This document shows, piece after piece, positions 23,878 to 31,968 of a stretch of DNA of 64,000 bases. The stretch lies in the NCBI GenBank assembly GCA_002435715.1, contig DISD01000050.1:43125-107124 (forward strand), written 5' to 3'. This DNA comes from Rhodospirillaceae bacterium UBA6219 (lineage in GTDB: Bacteria > Pseudomonadota > Alphaproteobacteria > Rhodospirillales > Magnetospirillaceae). The position numbers were made by a program, and so were the translations under genes. A model generated the notes under the pieces. It saw only the letters and a program-made list of their open reading frames with translations. It did no database searches and was not told the DNA's origin. Each line of letters opens with the position of its first letter. Position 1 is the first letter of the stretch.

Positions 23878-25140
23878 TTAACGGCCCACCAGCACGGCGT
23901 CGACGCGGTCGGCGGGACCACGGCCATCCAATTTGTTACCCAAGGCGCGCACTTCGATGCGGGTCGAGCGGATGCCCTTGTCCATCAGCACCTTGCGCAC
24001 TTCCAGGGCGCGCGACAGCGACAGGCGCCGAGCCTTGGACGACGACGCTTCGTCCCCCGAGGCATAGGCCAGCAATTGCAGGTTCAGGTCTTCGTCCTTC
24101 TGCATGCGCTTGACCAGGGCGGCCAATTCCGAACGGCCGGAATCCGACAACTTGGATTCGTCGGCGGCGAACAGCAACGACAAGGTGTCGGCCCCCCGCG
24201 ACACCGCCGGGGTCTCGGCCGACGGCAACGAGGCGACTTGCTGCGGCATCACCGGGATCGGCGGCGGCACCGGAGCCAGCAACGGCTGCGGCGCGGCGGC
24301 GATGGCGGCGGGGGCCGGCACGGCCAGCGGCTTGGGCGGCTCGATGGCGGCGGCGGCGCTGCTCTTGGCCGCGTCGACCGTCTTGGCGGCTTCCGCCTTG
24401 ACGGCTTCGGTGATCTTGGTCGGTTCGGGCACCTTGACCGGCTCGGGGGTCTTCACCGCCTCGGCGACCTTGGCGGGGGCAGCCTTGATCGCTTCGGGCA
24501 CCTTGGCCATTTCGACCGGCTTGCTGACCGCGCTCGGCTTGGTTTCCGGCAGGGCGATTTCCGGTCCCTTGGGGGCGGGAACGGTTTCCGCCACCGGGGG
24601 CTTGGCCGGGGCGGCGGGCTTGGCGGCAGAGGCAGCGACCTTGGCCGGAGCTTCCGGCTTGGCCACTTGGGCGGCCTTGCGTTCCTGCACCATGGCGGCG
24701 ATGTCGGCCGGTTCCTCACGCGGGGGCTGCGGCTTGGCGGCAACGGCGGGCTTGCTCGGGGCGGCGGGCTGGGAAGCGGCAACCTTGGTCGGCGCAACCT
24801 TCTTGGCCTGGGCCTGGGCCTTGGCCGGCTTGGCGGCAGGAGTCTTGCCCTTACCCGGCTTGTAGGGCTTGAAGGCCAAGCCGGAACCGGTCGAGGGCTG
24901 AGCCCGCTGCTGGACACCCGGCTGCGTCAACGGCGCGGGGCCGTTCCCGCCGTGCAGATCGTTCTTCAACATGTCGGCCAAGCTGGGTTGACGGCCAAGG
25001 CTGTCAAGGACAGACCAGTTGACCACCACGTCGGGCTGTCCCTCCCCACCGATCACCACCTGCGCCTGGACCGAAGCCATTGGCGCCACGGCCCCCAGAA
25101 GCGCCGCAAGCGCCACAATTCGCCAAGTCGCCTTTGCCAT
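23878..25140 (-). CDS. OmpA-domain exported protein with long Ala/Pro/Lys-rich linker
   Basis: 420 residues. Signal peptide (MAKATWRIVALAALLGAVAPMASVQA), a short N-terminal segment (VVIGGEGQPDVVVNWSVLDSLG), about 220 residues of Ala-Lys-Pro repeats like those of TolA and TonB (periplasm-spanning, low complexity), then an OmpA-like domain (LLFAADESKLSDSGRSEL, SKARRLSLSRALEVRKVLM). It precedes the MotA/MotB-like pair by 91 bases on the same strand; a hairpin (23845-23872) lies in that gap. Likely bridges envelope layers and works with the proton-channel pair. Confidence 0.8.
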   Translation of the reverse strand: MAKATWRIVALAALLGAVAPMASVQAQVVIGGEGQPDVVVNWSVLDSLGRQPSLADMLKNDLHGGNGPAPLTQPGVQQRAQPSTGSGLAFKPYKPGKGKTPAAKPAKAQAQAKKVAPTKVAASQPAAPSKPAVAAKPQPPREEPADIAAMVQERKAAQVAKPEAPAKVAASAAKPAAPAKPPVAETVPAPKGPEIALPETKPSAVSKPVEMAKVPEAIKAAPAKVAEAVKTPEPVKVPEPTKITEAVKAEAAKTVDAAKSSAAAAIEPPKPLAVPAPAAIAAAPQPLLAPVPPPIPVMPQQVASLPSAETPAVSRGADTLSLLFAADESKLSDSGRSELAALVKRMQKDEDLNLQLLAYASGDEASSSKARRLSLSRALEVRKVLMDKGIRSTRIEVRALGNKLDGRGPADRVDAVLVGR

Positions 25141-25288
25141 GGACTCGCACCCTCTGCTGTGCCCTTACATAGATGCGGCACAGACTAACCCATAGGGAGT
25201 CGCGGTACAACACCGTGATGACAAAATCGCAACACGGGTCGGCTAGCCAGTATTATTTAAAGAAATGGTTAACTCTTAAGTATCCGAA

Positions 25289-26086
25289 TTAACCACGCGC
25301 CTCGCGCAGCATGGACAGAAGTTTGGGATGGATCTTGTCGTTGCCGGCAACCACGTCACCACTGTCCAGCATGGTGGAACGACCGGTGAAATCCGACACG
25401 TAGCCGCCCGCTTCCTTGACCAGCACGATACCGGCGGCGATGTCCCAGGGCTTCAGACCCGATTCCCAGAAGCCTTCGCAGCGGCCGGCGGCCACATAGG
25501 CCATATCCAGGGAAGCGGAGCCGAAACGGCGGATGCCGGCGGTCTGCTCCATGGCGGCGGTCAGTTCCTTGATGAACGACTTCTGACCCGGACGGCCGCG
25601 ATGGGGAATGCCGGTGGCCAACACCGATTCGTGCAGGTCGCGCCGCGCCGACACCCGCAGACGCCATTCGTTCAAGAAGGCGCCGGCGCCCTTTTCACCA
25701 TGAAACATGGAATCGGAAATCGGCTCGTAAATCACCCCGGCGATGATTTCACCGTCACGTTCCAGGCCGATGGACACGGCAAAATGCGGAATGCCGTGGA
25801 TGAAGTTGGTGGTGCCGTCGATGGGATCGATGATCCAGCGATGGCTCTTGTCCTCGCCGGTGACCTCGCCGCCTTCTTCCAGCAGGAAACCGAAAGCCGG
25901 CCGCGCCTTGGACAGGTCCTGGCGCAGGGTCTTTTCCGCCTTGATGTCAGCAGAGGAGACGAAATCCGAGGTGCCCTTCATGGAAACCTGCAGCTTTTCG
26001 ACCTCGCCGAAATCGCGCACCATTCCACGGCCGGCCTTGCGGGCGGCGTTCATCATGACATTAAGAATGGGGGAACGGACGATCAC
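25289..26086 (-). CDS. suhB: inositol monophosphatase family protein
   Basis: 265 residues from a GTG start at 26086, chosen because GGGAG sits eight bases upstream and the protein then starts VIVRSPILNVMMNAARKAG, as in other SuhB proteins. Metal-binding signature WIIDPIDGTTNFIHG and the second motif WDIAAGIVLVKEAGG are intact. Hydrolyses inositol phosphates; SuhB also aids rRNA transcription in E. coli. It follows efp, an arrangement common in alphaproteobacteria, but a terminator lies between the two. Confidence 0.93.
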   Translation of the reverse strand: MIVRSPILNVMMNAARKAGRGMVRDFGEVEKLQVSMKGTSDFVSSADIKAEKTLRQDLSKARPAFGFLLEEGGEVTGEDKSHRWIIDPIDGTTNFIHGIPHFAVSIGLERDGEIIAGVIYEPISDSMFHGEKGAGAFLNEWRLRVSARRDLHESVLATGIPHRGRPGQKSFIKELTAAMEQTAGIRRFGSASLDMAYVAAGRCEGFWESGLKPWDIAAGIVLVKEAGGYVSDFTGRSTMLDSGDVVAGNDKIHPKLLSMLREARG

Positions 26087-26106
26087 GGCGGGAACTCCCA
26101 GGATGA

Positions 26107-26148
26107 CAAAAACAAGACACCGCTCCCCGGTATAAACCAGGGAGCGGC
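26107..26148 (-). terminator. rho-independent terminator after efp
   Basis: Minus-strand hairpin with arms CCGCTCCC and GGGAGCGG (26121-26148, 12-base loop) followed by a T-rich run (TGTCTTGTTTTTG). It ends the efp transcript just before the suhB start, so suhB expression would need readthrough or its own promoter. Confidence 0.75.
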
Positions 26149-26167
26149 GCAAGTACCAGAACTGCCT

Positions 26168-26731
26168 TTACTTGGCGCGTTCGACGTAGGTGCAGTCGCC
26201 GGTGTTGACGATGATCTTCTCACCCTCGGCGATGAACGGCGGCACCAGGATCTTCAGGCCGTTTTCCAGCTTGGCCGGCTTGTACGAAGACGAAGCGGTC
26301 TGGCCCTTGACCACCGGATCGGCTTCCACCACGGTCATGGTGACCTTTTCCGGCAGGCTGACCGAAACCGGCGAGCCTTCGATGAAGTCGACGGCGACCT
26401 GCATGCCGTCCTGCAGGAAGGCGGCGGCGTCACCCAGGATGTCGGTGGACAGGTTGAACTGTTCGAAGTTTTCCTGGTCCATGAAGGTCAACGCTTCACC
26501 GTCGGCGAACAGGAAGGTGCAGTCCTTTTCCTCGACGTTGCACTTTTCCACGGTGTCGGCGGTGCGCCAACGTTCGTTGGTCTTGGTGCCGGTGCGGATG
26601 TCGCGCATTTCCACGGTGATGAAGGCGCCGCCCTTGCCCGGCTGGACGATGGCGGTCTTCAGCACGGCCCACTGGCGGCTGTTGTGTTCGATAATGTTGC
26701 CGACGCGGATCAGGTTGGCGTTGATTTTCAT
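26168..26731 (-). CDS. efp: elongation factor P
   Basis: 187 residues from ATG 26731 (MKINANLIRVGN). The domain I loop has VQPGKGGAF with Lys33, the position modified by EpmA/EpmB. Three beta domains and conserved end (TGDCTYVERAK) are complete. EF-P lets ribosomes pass polyproline stretches; several proteins in this window are Pro-rich (the membrane protein at 6112 and the linker protein at 23878), which would need it. Its modification genes epmB and epmA lie 2-4 kb away. Confidence 0.98.
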   Translation of the reverse strand: MKINANLIRVGNIIEHNSRQWAVLKTAIVQPGKGGAFITVEMRDIRTGTKTNERWRTADTVEKCNVEEKDCTFLFADGEALTFMDQENFEQFNLSTDILGDAAAFLQDGMQVAVDFIEGSPVSVSLPEKVTMTVVEADPVVKGQTASSSYKPAKLENGLKILVPPFIAEGEKIIVNTGDCTYVERAK

Positions 26732-26776
26732 GGAGCAATCCAAAGGTCTGACGTCAAAATTGGCGCGGAACCTAGC

Positions 26777-26800
26777 AGGTTGCCCAACGGATGGCAACCT
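26777..26800. terminator. hairpin between eamA-type gene and efp
   Basis: Arms AGGTTGCC and GGCAACCT with an 8-base loop lie in the 76-base gap between the transporter stop (26808) and the efp start (26731). A T-rich stretch (TTATTTTC) follows on the plus strand only, so termination of the leftward transporter transcript is doubtful; it may lie in the efp leader. Confidence 0.35.
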
Positions 26801-26807
26801 TGGCGCC

Positions 26808-27656
26808 TTATTTTCTGGCTCCGCCCCGTTGCGTCAGCCAAACCGAGGTCAAAACCAACCCCACCCCCGCCCATTGCCAAGCCCCCAAGCCCTGGCGGGC
26901 CACCATCCAGCCCAACAAAGTGGCGGAAACCGGCGACAGCAATCCCAAGGCCGAGACGGTGGCCGGCGGCAACAGGGTCAAGCCGCGGAACCACAGCACA
27001 TAGGCGATTCCGGCCCCCACCAATCCCAAATAAGCATAGGCCCCCACCTGCAACAGCGACAAGGACGGCAGAGCCGGTTCGAACAACAGGGCCGCCGGGG
27101 CCAGCAGCATACCACCGGCCAGCAATTGCCACGAGGTGAAGACCAGCATGGAGACCGGTGGCCGCCAGCGCAGGGTCAAGGCCATGCCCAGGGCCATGCA
27201 GGCGGCACCGCCCAAGGCAGCGGCCACGCCCAGACCATCCAGGGCGGCTTGCGGCGTCAGCACCAAGGCGGCGACCCCCGCCACCCCCAGCAGCCCTGCC
27301 ACCAACACCAGCATACGGGGCTTGATCCCCACCAAAGGCCAGGCCAACAGCGCCACCAGCAACGGCTGGATCGCCCCCAAGGTGGCGGCCACCCCGCCCG
27401 GCAACCGATAGGCGGCCATGAACAACGCCGCCTGGAACAGCGCGATGTTCAACGCCCCCAGCACCAGCGCCCGCCCCCACCACGCCCCCCGGGGCAGATG
27501 GCGGTGGCCCAGCAGCATCAGCACACCCACCGGCAGCACCCGCAGACAGGCGGCGGTGATGGGACGGTCGGGGGGCAGGATGGTCGAGGTGACGATATAG
27601 GTGCTGCCCCAGACCAACGGCGCCAGGGCGGTGACCAGCATGTGGCGGAAGGCCAA
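26808..27656 (-). CDS. EamA/DMT-family transporter
   Basis: 282 residues with ten hydrophobic helices and the duplicated EamA pattern (APLVWGSTYIVTSTIL, PGGVAATLGAIQPLLVALLAW, LLGVAGVAALVL, PPATVSALGLLSPVSATLLGW). The start is a TTG at 27656, supported by AAAGGA eight bases upstream; the ATG at 27641 is too far from it. Exports metabolites or drugs across the inner membrane. Divergent from a MarR regulator with two operators between them, which probably represses it. Confidence 0.88.
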   Translation of the reverse strand: MAFRHMLVTALAPLVWGSTYIVTSTILPPDRPITAACLRVLPVGVLMLLGHRHLPRGAWWGRALVLGALNIALFQAALFMAAYRLPGGVAATLGAIQPLLVALLAWPLVGIKPRMLVLVAGLLGVAGVAALVLTPQAALDGLGVAAALGGAACMALGMALTLRWRPPVSMLVFTSWQLLAGGMLLAPAALLFEPALPSLSLLQVGAYAYLGLVGAGIAYVLWFRGLTLLPPATVSALGLLSPVSATLLGWMVARQGLGAWQWAGVGLVLTSVWLTQRGGARK

Positions 27657-27674
27657 TTTCTTGATCCTTTGGAA

Positions 27675-27730
27675 ATATCTTGATGTCGAGATATCATCAC
27701 ATGGCGACGAACTATCTTGATGTCAAGATA
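27675..27730. promoter_or_regulatory. pair of MarR-type operators
   Basis: Two copies of an 18-bp palindrome 37 bases apart. Copy 2 (27713-27730) is perfect: TATCTTGA, TG, TCAAGATA. Copy 1 (27676-27693) differs by one base in the right arm. They fill the gap between the transporter start (27656) and the regulator start (27746), so binding would cover both promoters. Confidence 0.85.
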
Positions 27731-27745
27731 TATGGCGGAAAGCGT

Positions 27746-28237
27746 ATGAACAAAGACAAGCTGGATTTGATCTTGGAGCAATGGGCGGCGGAAAAGCCCG
27801 GCCTGGATTGCGCCCCCATGGCGGTGATCGGCCGGGCCTTGCGGTTGGCCGCGCATCTGGATCGGGAACTGACCAAGGTTTTCGCCGGCCTGGGCCTGCC
27901 GCCCGGCGGCTTCGACGTACTGGCCACCTTGTTGCGCGCCGGCCCCCCCTATCAATTGTCCCCCAATGACCTGCTGCGCTGGATGCTGGTCACCTCGGGG
28001 ACCATGACCCATCGCCTGGACCAGTTGGAAAAAGCCGGCTGGGTGGAACGCCGCCCCAATCCGGCCGACGGGCGTGGCGTCTTGGTGGCGTTGACCGAAG
28101 CGGGCAAAACCCTGGCCGACAAGGCCCTGGCCGCCCATTTGGACAATGAAAGGAAGCTGCTGAGCGGACTTACTGCAGTGCAGCAAGAACAATTGACGGA
28201 TTTATTACGCATTTGGCTGCGCAATTTCGAAGCGTGA
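27746..28237 (+). CDS. MarR-family transcriptional regulator
   Basis: 163 residues. Winged helix with LSPNDLLRWMLVTSGTMTHRLDQLEKAGWVER and the wing RPNPADGRGVLVALTEAGK. The ATG at 27746 is chosen because the operator palindrome lies just before it; upstream in-frame ATG codons at 27680 fall inside the operators. Divergent from the EamA transporter, which it probably represses until a ligand binds. Confidence 0.92.
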   Translation: MNKDKLDLILEQWAAEKPGLDCAPMAVIGRALRLAAHLDRELTKVFAGLGLPPGGFDVLATLLRAGPPYQLSPNDLLRWMLVTSGTMTHRLDQLEKAGWVERRPNPADGRGVLVALTEAGKTLADKALAAHLDNERKLLSGLTAVQQEQLTDLLRIWLRNFEA

Positions 28238-28318
28238 AGTCATAATTTCTTTAAGGACAATACCCATCCAAAAAGCGTAGAGTGACAAAAATCAATCTTC
28301 TCGGGGGAGGAGAGCGTC

Positions 28319-28783
28319 ATGCGGCTTTATCTGGACGTGGATGGAACCTTGTTGCGGCGCTCGGGCCATGCCCGGTTGCGGGGCGATTTCGCCCCTGCCA
28401 ACAATTTGCTGCGCTTCCTGGAGTGGGCCGCCGACAATTTCGAGTGCGCCTGGGTGACCACCCGGACCCGTCACGGCGATTGCGACAAATTGCTGGCCGT
28501 GCTGCGTCAGGCCGTCGGCCCCGGCGACGAATGGGACCGCATGGCCCAATTGGTGAAATCCTTCGCCACGCCCTCTTGGTTCGACTTCAAGGCCGAAGCC
28601 ATGCAATTGGAAGAAGACTTTCTGTGGGTGGACGATGCCCCGGACGAGGAATCCTTGGAAGCCATGCGCCGCATGGGACGTCATGGTTGCTGGATTCCGG
28701 TGGACGTGGATGACCGCCCCGACGATTTGCGCCGGGTGATGGAAGTGATCGAAGCCCGCCTGCAACCCCTGGCGGCGGAATAA
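28319..28783 (+). CDS. HAD-like protein, unknown substrate
   Basis: 154 residues, short for the family. Begins with the HAD motif I as RLYLDVDGTLL, with a possible motif II region WVTTRT and a motif IV-like DFLWVDDAPDEE, so the phosphatase fold is plausible without a cap domain. Strong ribosome site (GGGGGAGGAG) before the ATG. It ends convergent to epmB with four bases between them. Substrate unknown; probably a small nucleotidase or phosphatase. Confidence 0.65.
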   Translation: MRLYLDVDGTLLRRSGHARLRGDFAPANNLLRFLEWAADNFECAWVTTRTRHGDCDKLLAVLRQAVGPGDEWDRMAQLVKSFATPSWFDFKAEAMQLEEDFLWVDDAPDEESLEAMRRMGRHGCWIPVDVDDRPDDLRRVMEVIEARLQPLAAE

Positions 28784-28786
28784 GCT

Positions 28787-29854
28787 TCACCCGGGATAGG
28801 GATGGGCCCGGCCGCGCCAATCGGTGATTTCGCCGCGTTCTTCGTCCCACCAATCAGGCCCCACCGGCACTTTGCCGGCACCGCCGGGAATATCCAGCAC
28901 ATAGGTGGGCTGGGCGATCCCGGTCAACCGCCCGCGAAGCGCGCGCATGATGGCTTGGCCCTGGGCGATGCTGGGGCGGAAATGGCTGGTGCCACGGGTC
29001 AGATCGGGGTGGTGCAGGTAATAAGGCCGCACCCGGTTACGGATCAGCGCCCGGAACAAGTCTTCCAACACCAAGGGATCGTCGTTGACCCCCTTCAGCA
29101 GCACACTTTGCGACACCAGCGGCACGCCGGCATCGGCCAGACGCTTCAACGCCGCGCGGGCGGCGGGCTGCAATTCGCGGGGATGGTTCACATGGACCGA
29201 CACCCACACCGCCAGAGTGTCGGTGGAGCGAAGAGCATTGGCCATGGCCATGGTGACGCGGTCTGGGTCGGCCACCGGCACCCGGGAATGGAAGCGCAAG
29301 ACCTCGATATGGGGCAATTGCGCCACCCGAGCCACCAGGTCGGCCAGCCGGGTGGCGTTCAACATCAATGGATCGCCGCCGGTGACGATGATTTCGCGCA
29401 ATTCCGGCCGCCCGGACAAATAGGCGAAGGCGTCGTCCAGTTCGGCGGCACTCAGCGTGCCGTCGGCATCGCCCACCGATTCGCGCCGAAAACAAAAACG
29501 GCAATAGACCGGACAGACCAGGATGGGCTTCAGCAAGGCCCGGTCGGGATAACGATGCACCACCCCCTTGACCGGCGAAAAGGCGTCGTCGCCGATGGGG
29601 TCTGACCGTTCCTCGGCGGTGACCCGCAATTCGGCGGCGTCGGGGACGTATTGGCGGGCGATGGGATCGGCCGCATCGGTGGGGTCGATCAAACGCGCCA
29701 CGCTGGGGGTGATGGACGTGACGTGCGAACGGGCCAGCAAATCCAGTTCGGCCCGCTGACTTTCCGCCACCAGACCGGCTTCGACCAATTCGTCCACCCG
29801 GCGCAGCGACCGCGTGATCCGCGCCACCACACCTTTATCCGTGTTCATCCGCAT
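28787..29854 (-). CDS. epmB: EF-P beta-lysylation protein EpmB (lysine 2,3-aminomutase family)
   Basis: 355 residues. Radical-SAM cluster CX3CX2C at Cys114, Cys118, Cys121 (VCPVYCRFCFRRESVG). The lysine aminomutase features IVTGGDPLMLN and SQSVLLKGVNDD are present. EpmB turns (S)-alpha-lysine into (R)-beta-lysine for EpmA. It lacks the long N- and C-terminal parts of clostridial enzymes, as expected for EpmB. Divergent from epmA with 51 bases between starts, and both near efp, which fits the shared pathway. Confidence 0.95.
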   Translation of the reverse strand: MRMNTDKGVVARITRSLRRVDELVEAGLVAESQRAELDLLARSHVTSITPSVARLIDPTDAADPIARQYVPDAAELRVTAEERSDPIGDDAFSPVKGVVHRYPDRALLKPILVCPVYCRFCFRRESVGDADGTLSAAELDDAFAYLSGRPELREIIVTGGDPLMLNATRLADLVARVAQLPHIEVLRFHSRVPVADPDRVTMAMANALRSTDTLAVWVSVHVNHPRELQPAARAALKRLADAGVPLVSQSVLLKGVNDDPLVLEDLFRALIRNRVRPYYLHHPDLTRGTSHFRPSIAQGQAIMRALRGRLTGIAQPTYVLDIPGGAGKVPVGPDWWDEERGEITDWRGRAHPYPG

Positions 29855-29905
29855 CCATCCGTGTCATGAAACAGAGCACAAATCTGGGCGTTCATAGAGG
29901 TTTTC

Positions 29906-30970
29906 ATGTCCCAAGGTAAAGAGCCCTGGCATCCGCAGGCGTTTTCCGCCCGCCTGCCCCATCTGCGTCGCCGGGCCCGGATCATCGCCGCCATTCGCCA
30001 ATTCTTCGCCGCCCAGGACTTCGACGAAGTGGAAACGCCTTGCCTGCAAATCTCGCCCGGTCTGGAACCGCATCTGTTGGCCTTCGCCACCGCCCTGCGT
30101 GATCCGTGGGGCGGCCCCGACAGCCCGCTTTACCTGCATACCAGCCCGGAATTCGCCATGAAGAAGCTGCTGGTGGCCGGCATGGAACGCATTTTCCAGA
30201 TCGCCCACGTGTTCCGCAACGGCGAACGGTCCCATACCCACAGCCCGGAATTCACCATGCTGGAATGGTACCGGGCCAGTGGCACCATCGGCCAGATGAT
30301 GGACGACACCCAGGCCTTGGTCCGCGCCTGCGCCCAAGCGGCGGACGTCGCCCTGCTGCGCCATGGCGGGCTGACCTGCGATCCCTTCGCGCCGTGGCGC
30401 AAACTTTCCATCGCCGAAGCCTTCCAGGAATATTGCGGTTTCGACGTGTTGGCCACCGCCCCCGATCCGTGGGCGCCCGACACCGCCTTGTTGGCCGACC
30501 AAGCCCGGGCCATCGGCGTTTCGGTTTCCGACAACGACCGCTGGGACGACATCTTCTTCAAGATCGTCTTGGACCGCATCGAACCGCATCTGGGCATGGA
30601 CGTCCCCACCATTCTTCATTCCTATCCGGTCTCCATGGCGGCCCTGGCCCGGCCCAACAGCGCCGACCCGCGCGTCGCCGACCGCTTCGAGGCCTATGCC
30701 TGCGGTGTCGAACTGTGCAACGCCTTCGGCGAGTTGACCGACGCCGACGAACAGCAGCGGCGCTTCGAGGCCGACATGGATTTGAAACAGGCGCTTTACG
30801 GCGAACGTTATCCCGTCGATCCCGGCTTCATCGCCGCCCTGCGCCACGGCATGCCGGAAAGCGCCGGCAACGCCCTGGGGCTGGACCGGCTGATCATGTT
30901 GCTGTGCGGTGCCGACAGCATCGACCAGGTGTTGTGGTTGCCGGTGGCAGGCAATCAATCCCCGCCTTGA
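29906..30970 (+). CDS. epmA: EF-P lysine lysyltransferase EpmA (GenX/PoxA)
   Basis: 354 residues, a lysyl-tRNA-synthetase-like catalytic core without the tRNA anticodon domain. Motif 2 FRNGERSHTHSPEFTMLEWY and motif 3 GNALGLDRLIMLL are present, with TSPEFAMKKLLVAG. Ligates beta-lysine to EF-P Lys33. GAGG five bases before the ATG. The last 16 bases overlap the convergent XRE gene's end. Confidence 0.96.
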   Translation: MSQGKEPWHPQAFSARLPHLRRRARIIAAIRQFFAAQDFDEVETPCLQISPGLEPHLLAFATALRDPWGGPDSPLYLHTSPEFAMKKLLVAGMERIFQIAHVFRNGERSHTHSPEFTMLEWYRASGTIGQMMDDTQALVRACAQAADVALLRHGGLTCDPFAPWRKLSIAEAFQEYCGFDVLATAPDPWAPDTALLADQARAIGVSVSDNDRWDDIFFKIVLDRIEPHLGMDVPTILHSYPVSMAALARPNSADPRVADRFEAYACGVELCNAFGELTDADEQQRRFEADMDLKQALYGERYPVDPGFIAALRHGMPESAGNALGLDRLIMLLCGADSIDQVLWLPVAGNQSPP

Positions 30971-31416
30971 CGGGACAACCGCCGCAGCATGACCCGCAAG
31001 CCCAGCATTCTTTCATCATCCGTGCCACAGGTGGCCTTCAGGTCGTTGTACCAAGTGGCGGCCTGCATGGCGACCGCCCGCGCCTCGGCCGGTTGACCAA
31101 GGCCACGCAACGCATCGACGATGCCGTCGACGATCTGGGTGAAGAAACCTTCGTCAAGTCCATCCCGGTCATTGGATTCCGGACCGTCGCCGCGCATGGC
31201 GCCTTTTCCGGTGATCAGCCAGTCGAGCGACACCCCAAGAACCTCTTTCAGACGTCCTAACATCTCCTGGTCCGGAAATGTGCGCCCGCGTTCGTAATTA
31301 CCCAGCGTCTCCAACGGGCAACACAACGCCCTGGCGATATCCGCACGGGAAGCCTTACCCCTGGCCTGAATCAGCCTTTGGGCGAATGGAGTCGAGGGCT
31401 TGAGGGTCCGGCCCAT
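30955..31416 (-). CDS. XRE-family DNA-binding protein
   Basis: 153 residues. HTH_3 at about 10-70 (FAQRLIQARGKASRADIARALCCPLETLGNYERGRTFPD-like helices, with GVSLDWLITGKG after it). The C-terminal 80 residues form a helical part with GLDEGFFTQIVDGIVDALRG, possibly a dimerisation or sensing part. Prophage repressor-like arrangement but no phage genes are near. Preceded by a small gene 16 bases upstream, with which it may be co-transcribed. Confidence 0.82.
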   Translation of the reverse strand: MGRTLKPSTPFAQRLIQARGKASRADIARALCCPLETLGNYERGRTFPDQEMLGRLKEVLGVSLDWLITGKGAMRGDGPESNDRDGLDEGFFTQIVDGIVDALRGLGQPAEARAVAMQAATWYNDLKATCGTDDERMLGLRVMLRRLSRQGGD

Positions 31417-31432
31417 GCGAGAAGACCGGGTA

Positions 31433-31579
31433 CTAACAGCCGTCGGCCAGGATGGCCGGCATACTTTCAGCTAATTCAGCTGATAAAATATGCACATAGG
31501 TAATAATAGTAGATAATACGTCGGTGCCGGGCATCGACCCTTGCCTATCCGCCATTTTGGCGGTAATTTCACGTCTCAT
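31433..31579 (-). CDS. candidate 48-residue protein, unknown
   Basis: Open frame with ATG at 31579 and GGGAG seven bases upstream, ending 16 bases before the XRE start on the same strand. Product MRREITAKMADRQGSMPGTD... with a middle of hydrophobic residues (VLSTIITYVHILSAEL) and AT-richer codons than the neighbours. No family recognised. The good ribosome site and tight spacing to the regulator make it worth keeping; it could instead be the leader of the XRE transcript. Confidence 0.4.
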   Translation of the reverse strand: MRREITAKMADRQGSMPGTDVLSTIITYVHILSAELAESMPAILADGC

Positions 31580-31968
31580 GATGGCACTCCCGGAGATTGG
31601 ATCGCACGACGGGTTGTAGGACTTGGTAAAGGTGCAGTAGGAAATCCGTACGGCGAACGCATGGACTGTCACACGCGCTCCAAACGCCGCCTCCTTTACC
31701 TGACATGGGAAAAGGATTTACAAAGTTAAATGGGCCAGTCACCCGTCGCTCCTCCCCCCTTCGGAAGACGTTCTGGGCATTTGCAGCTTTGATTCCTTGA
31801 TGGCAATTGCTTAACCGCTCAAACGCAACTCCCCTTCACAACCCGACAATCCGTGTATTTCCGCGCCCCTCAGAGGTGAAATCCAGGATATTTGATCCAG
31901 GATATCATCGCCGTCAGCCATCATGAAGTGCTGTCAAGACAAGATGCCGACACTTCACGAGGTTCAGG
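31580..31968. promoter_or_regulatory. 389-base region without a gene, containing direct and inverted repeats
   Basis: AT-richer than the surroundings. It holds a 14-base-period direct repeat of ATCCAGGATAT (31881-31891 and 31895-31905) and, downstream, an inverted pair TGAAGTG (31924-31930) / CACTTCA (31951-31957), just before the kinase start at 31969. These look like regulator sites for the kinase promoter. Otherwise nothing is visible; short open frames here lack ribosome sites. Confidence 0.45.

Noticed and set aside
23785..25188. Rightward Gly/Arg/Leu-rich frame that resembles a repeat protein
   Set aside because: Reverse reading of the Ala/Pro/Lys linker; low complexity comes from the real gene on the other strand.
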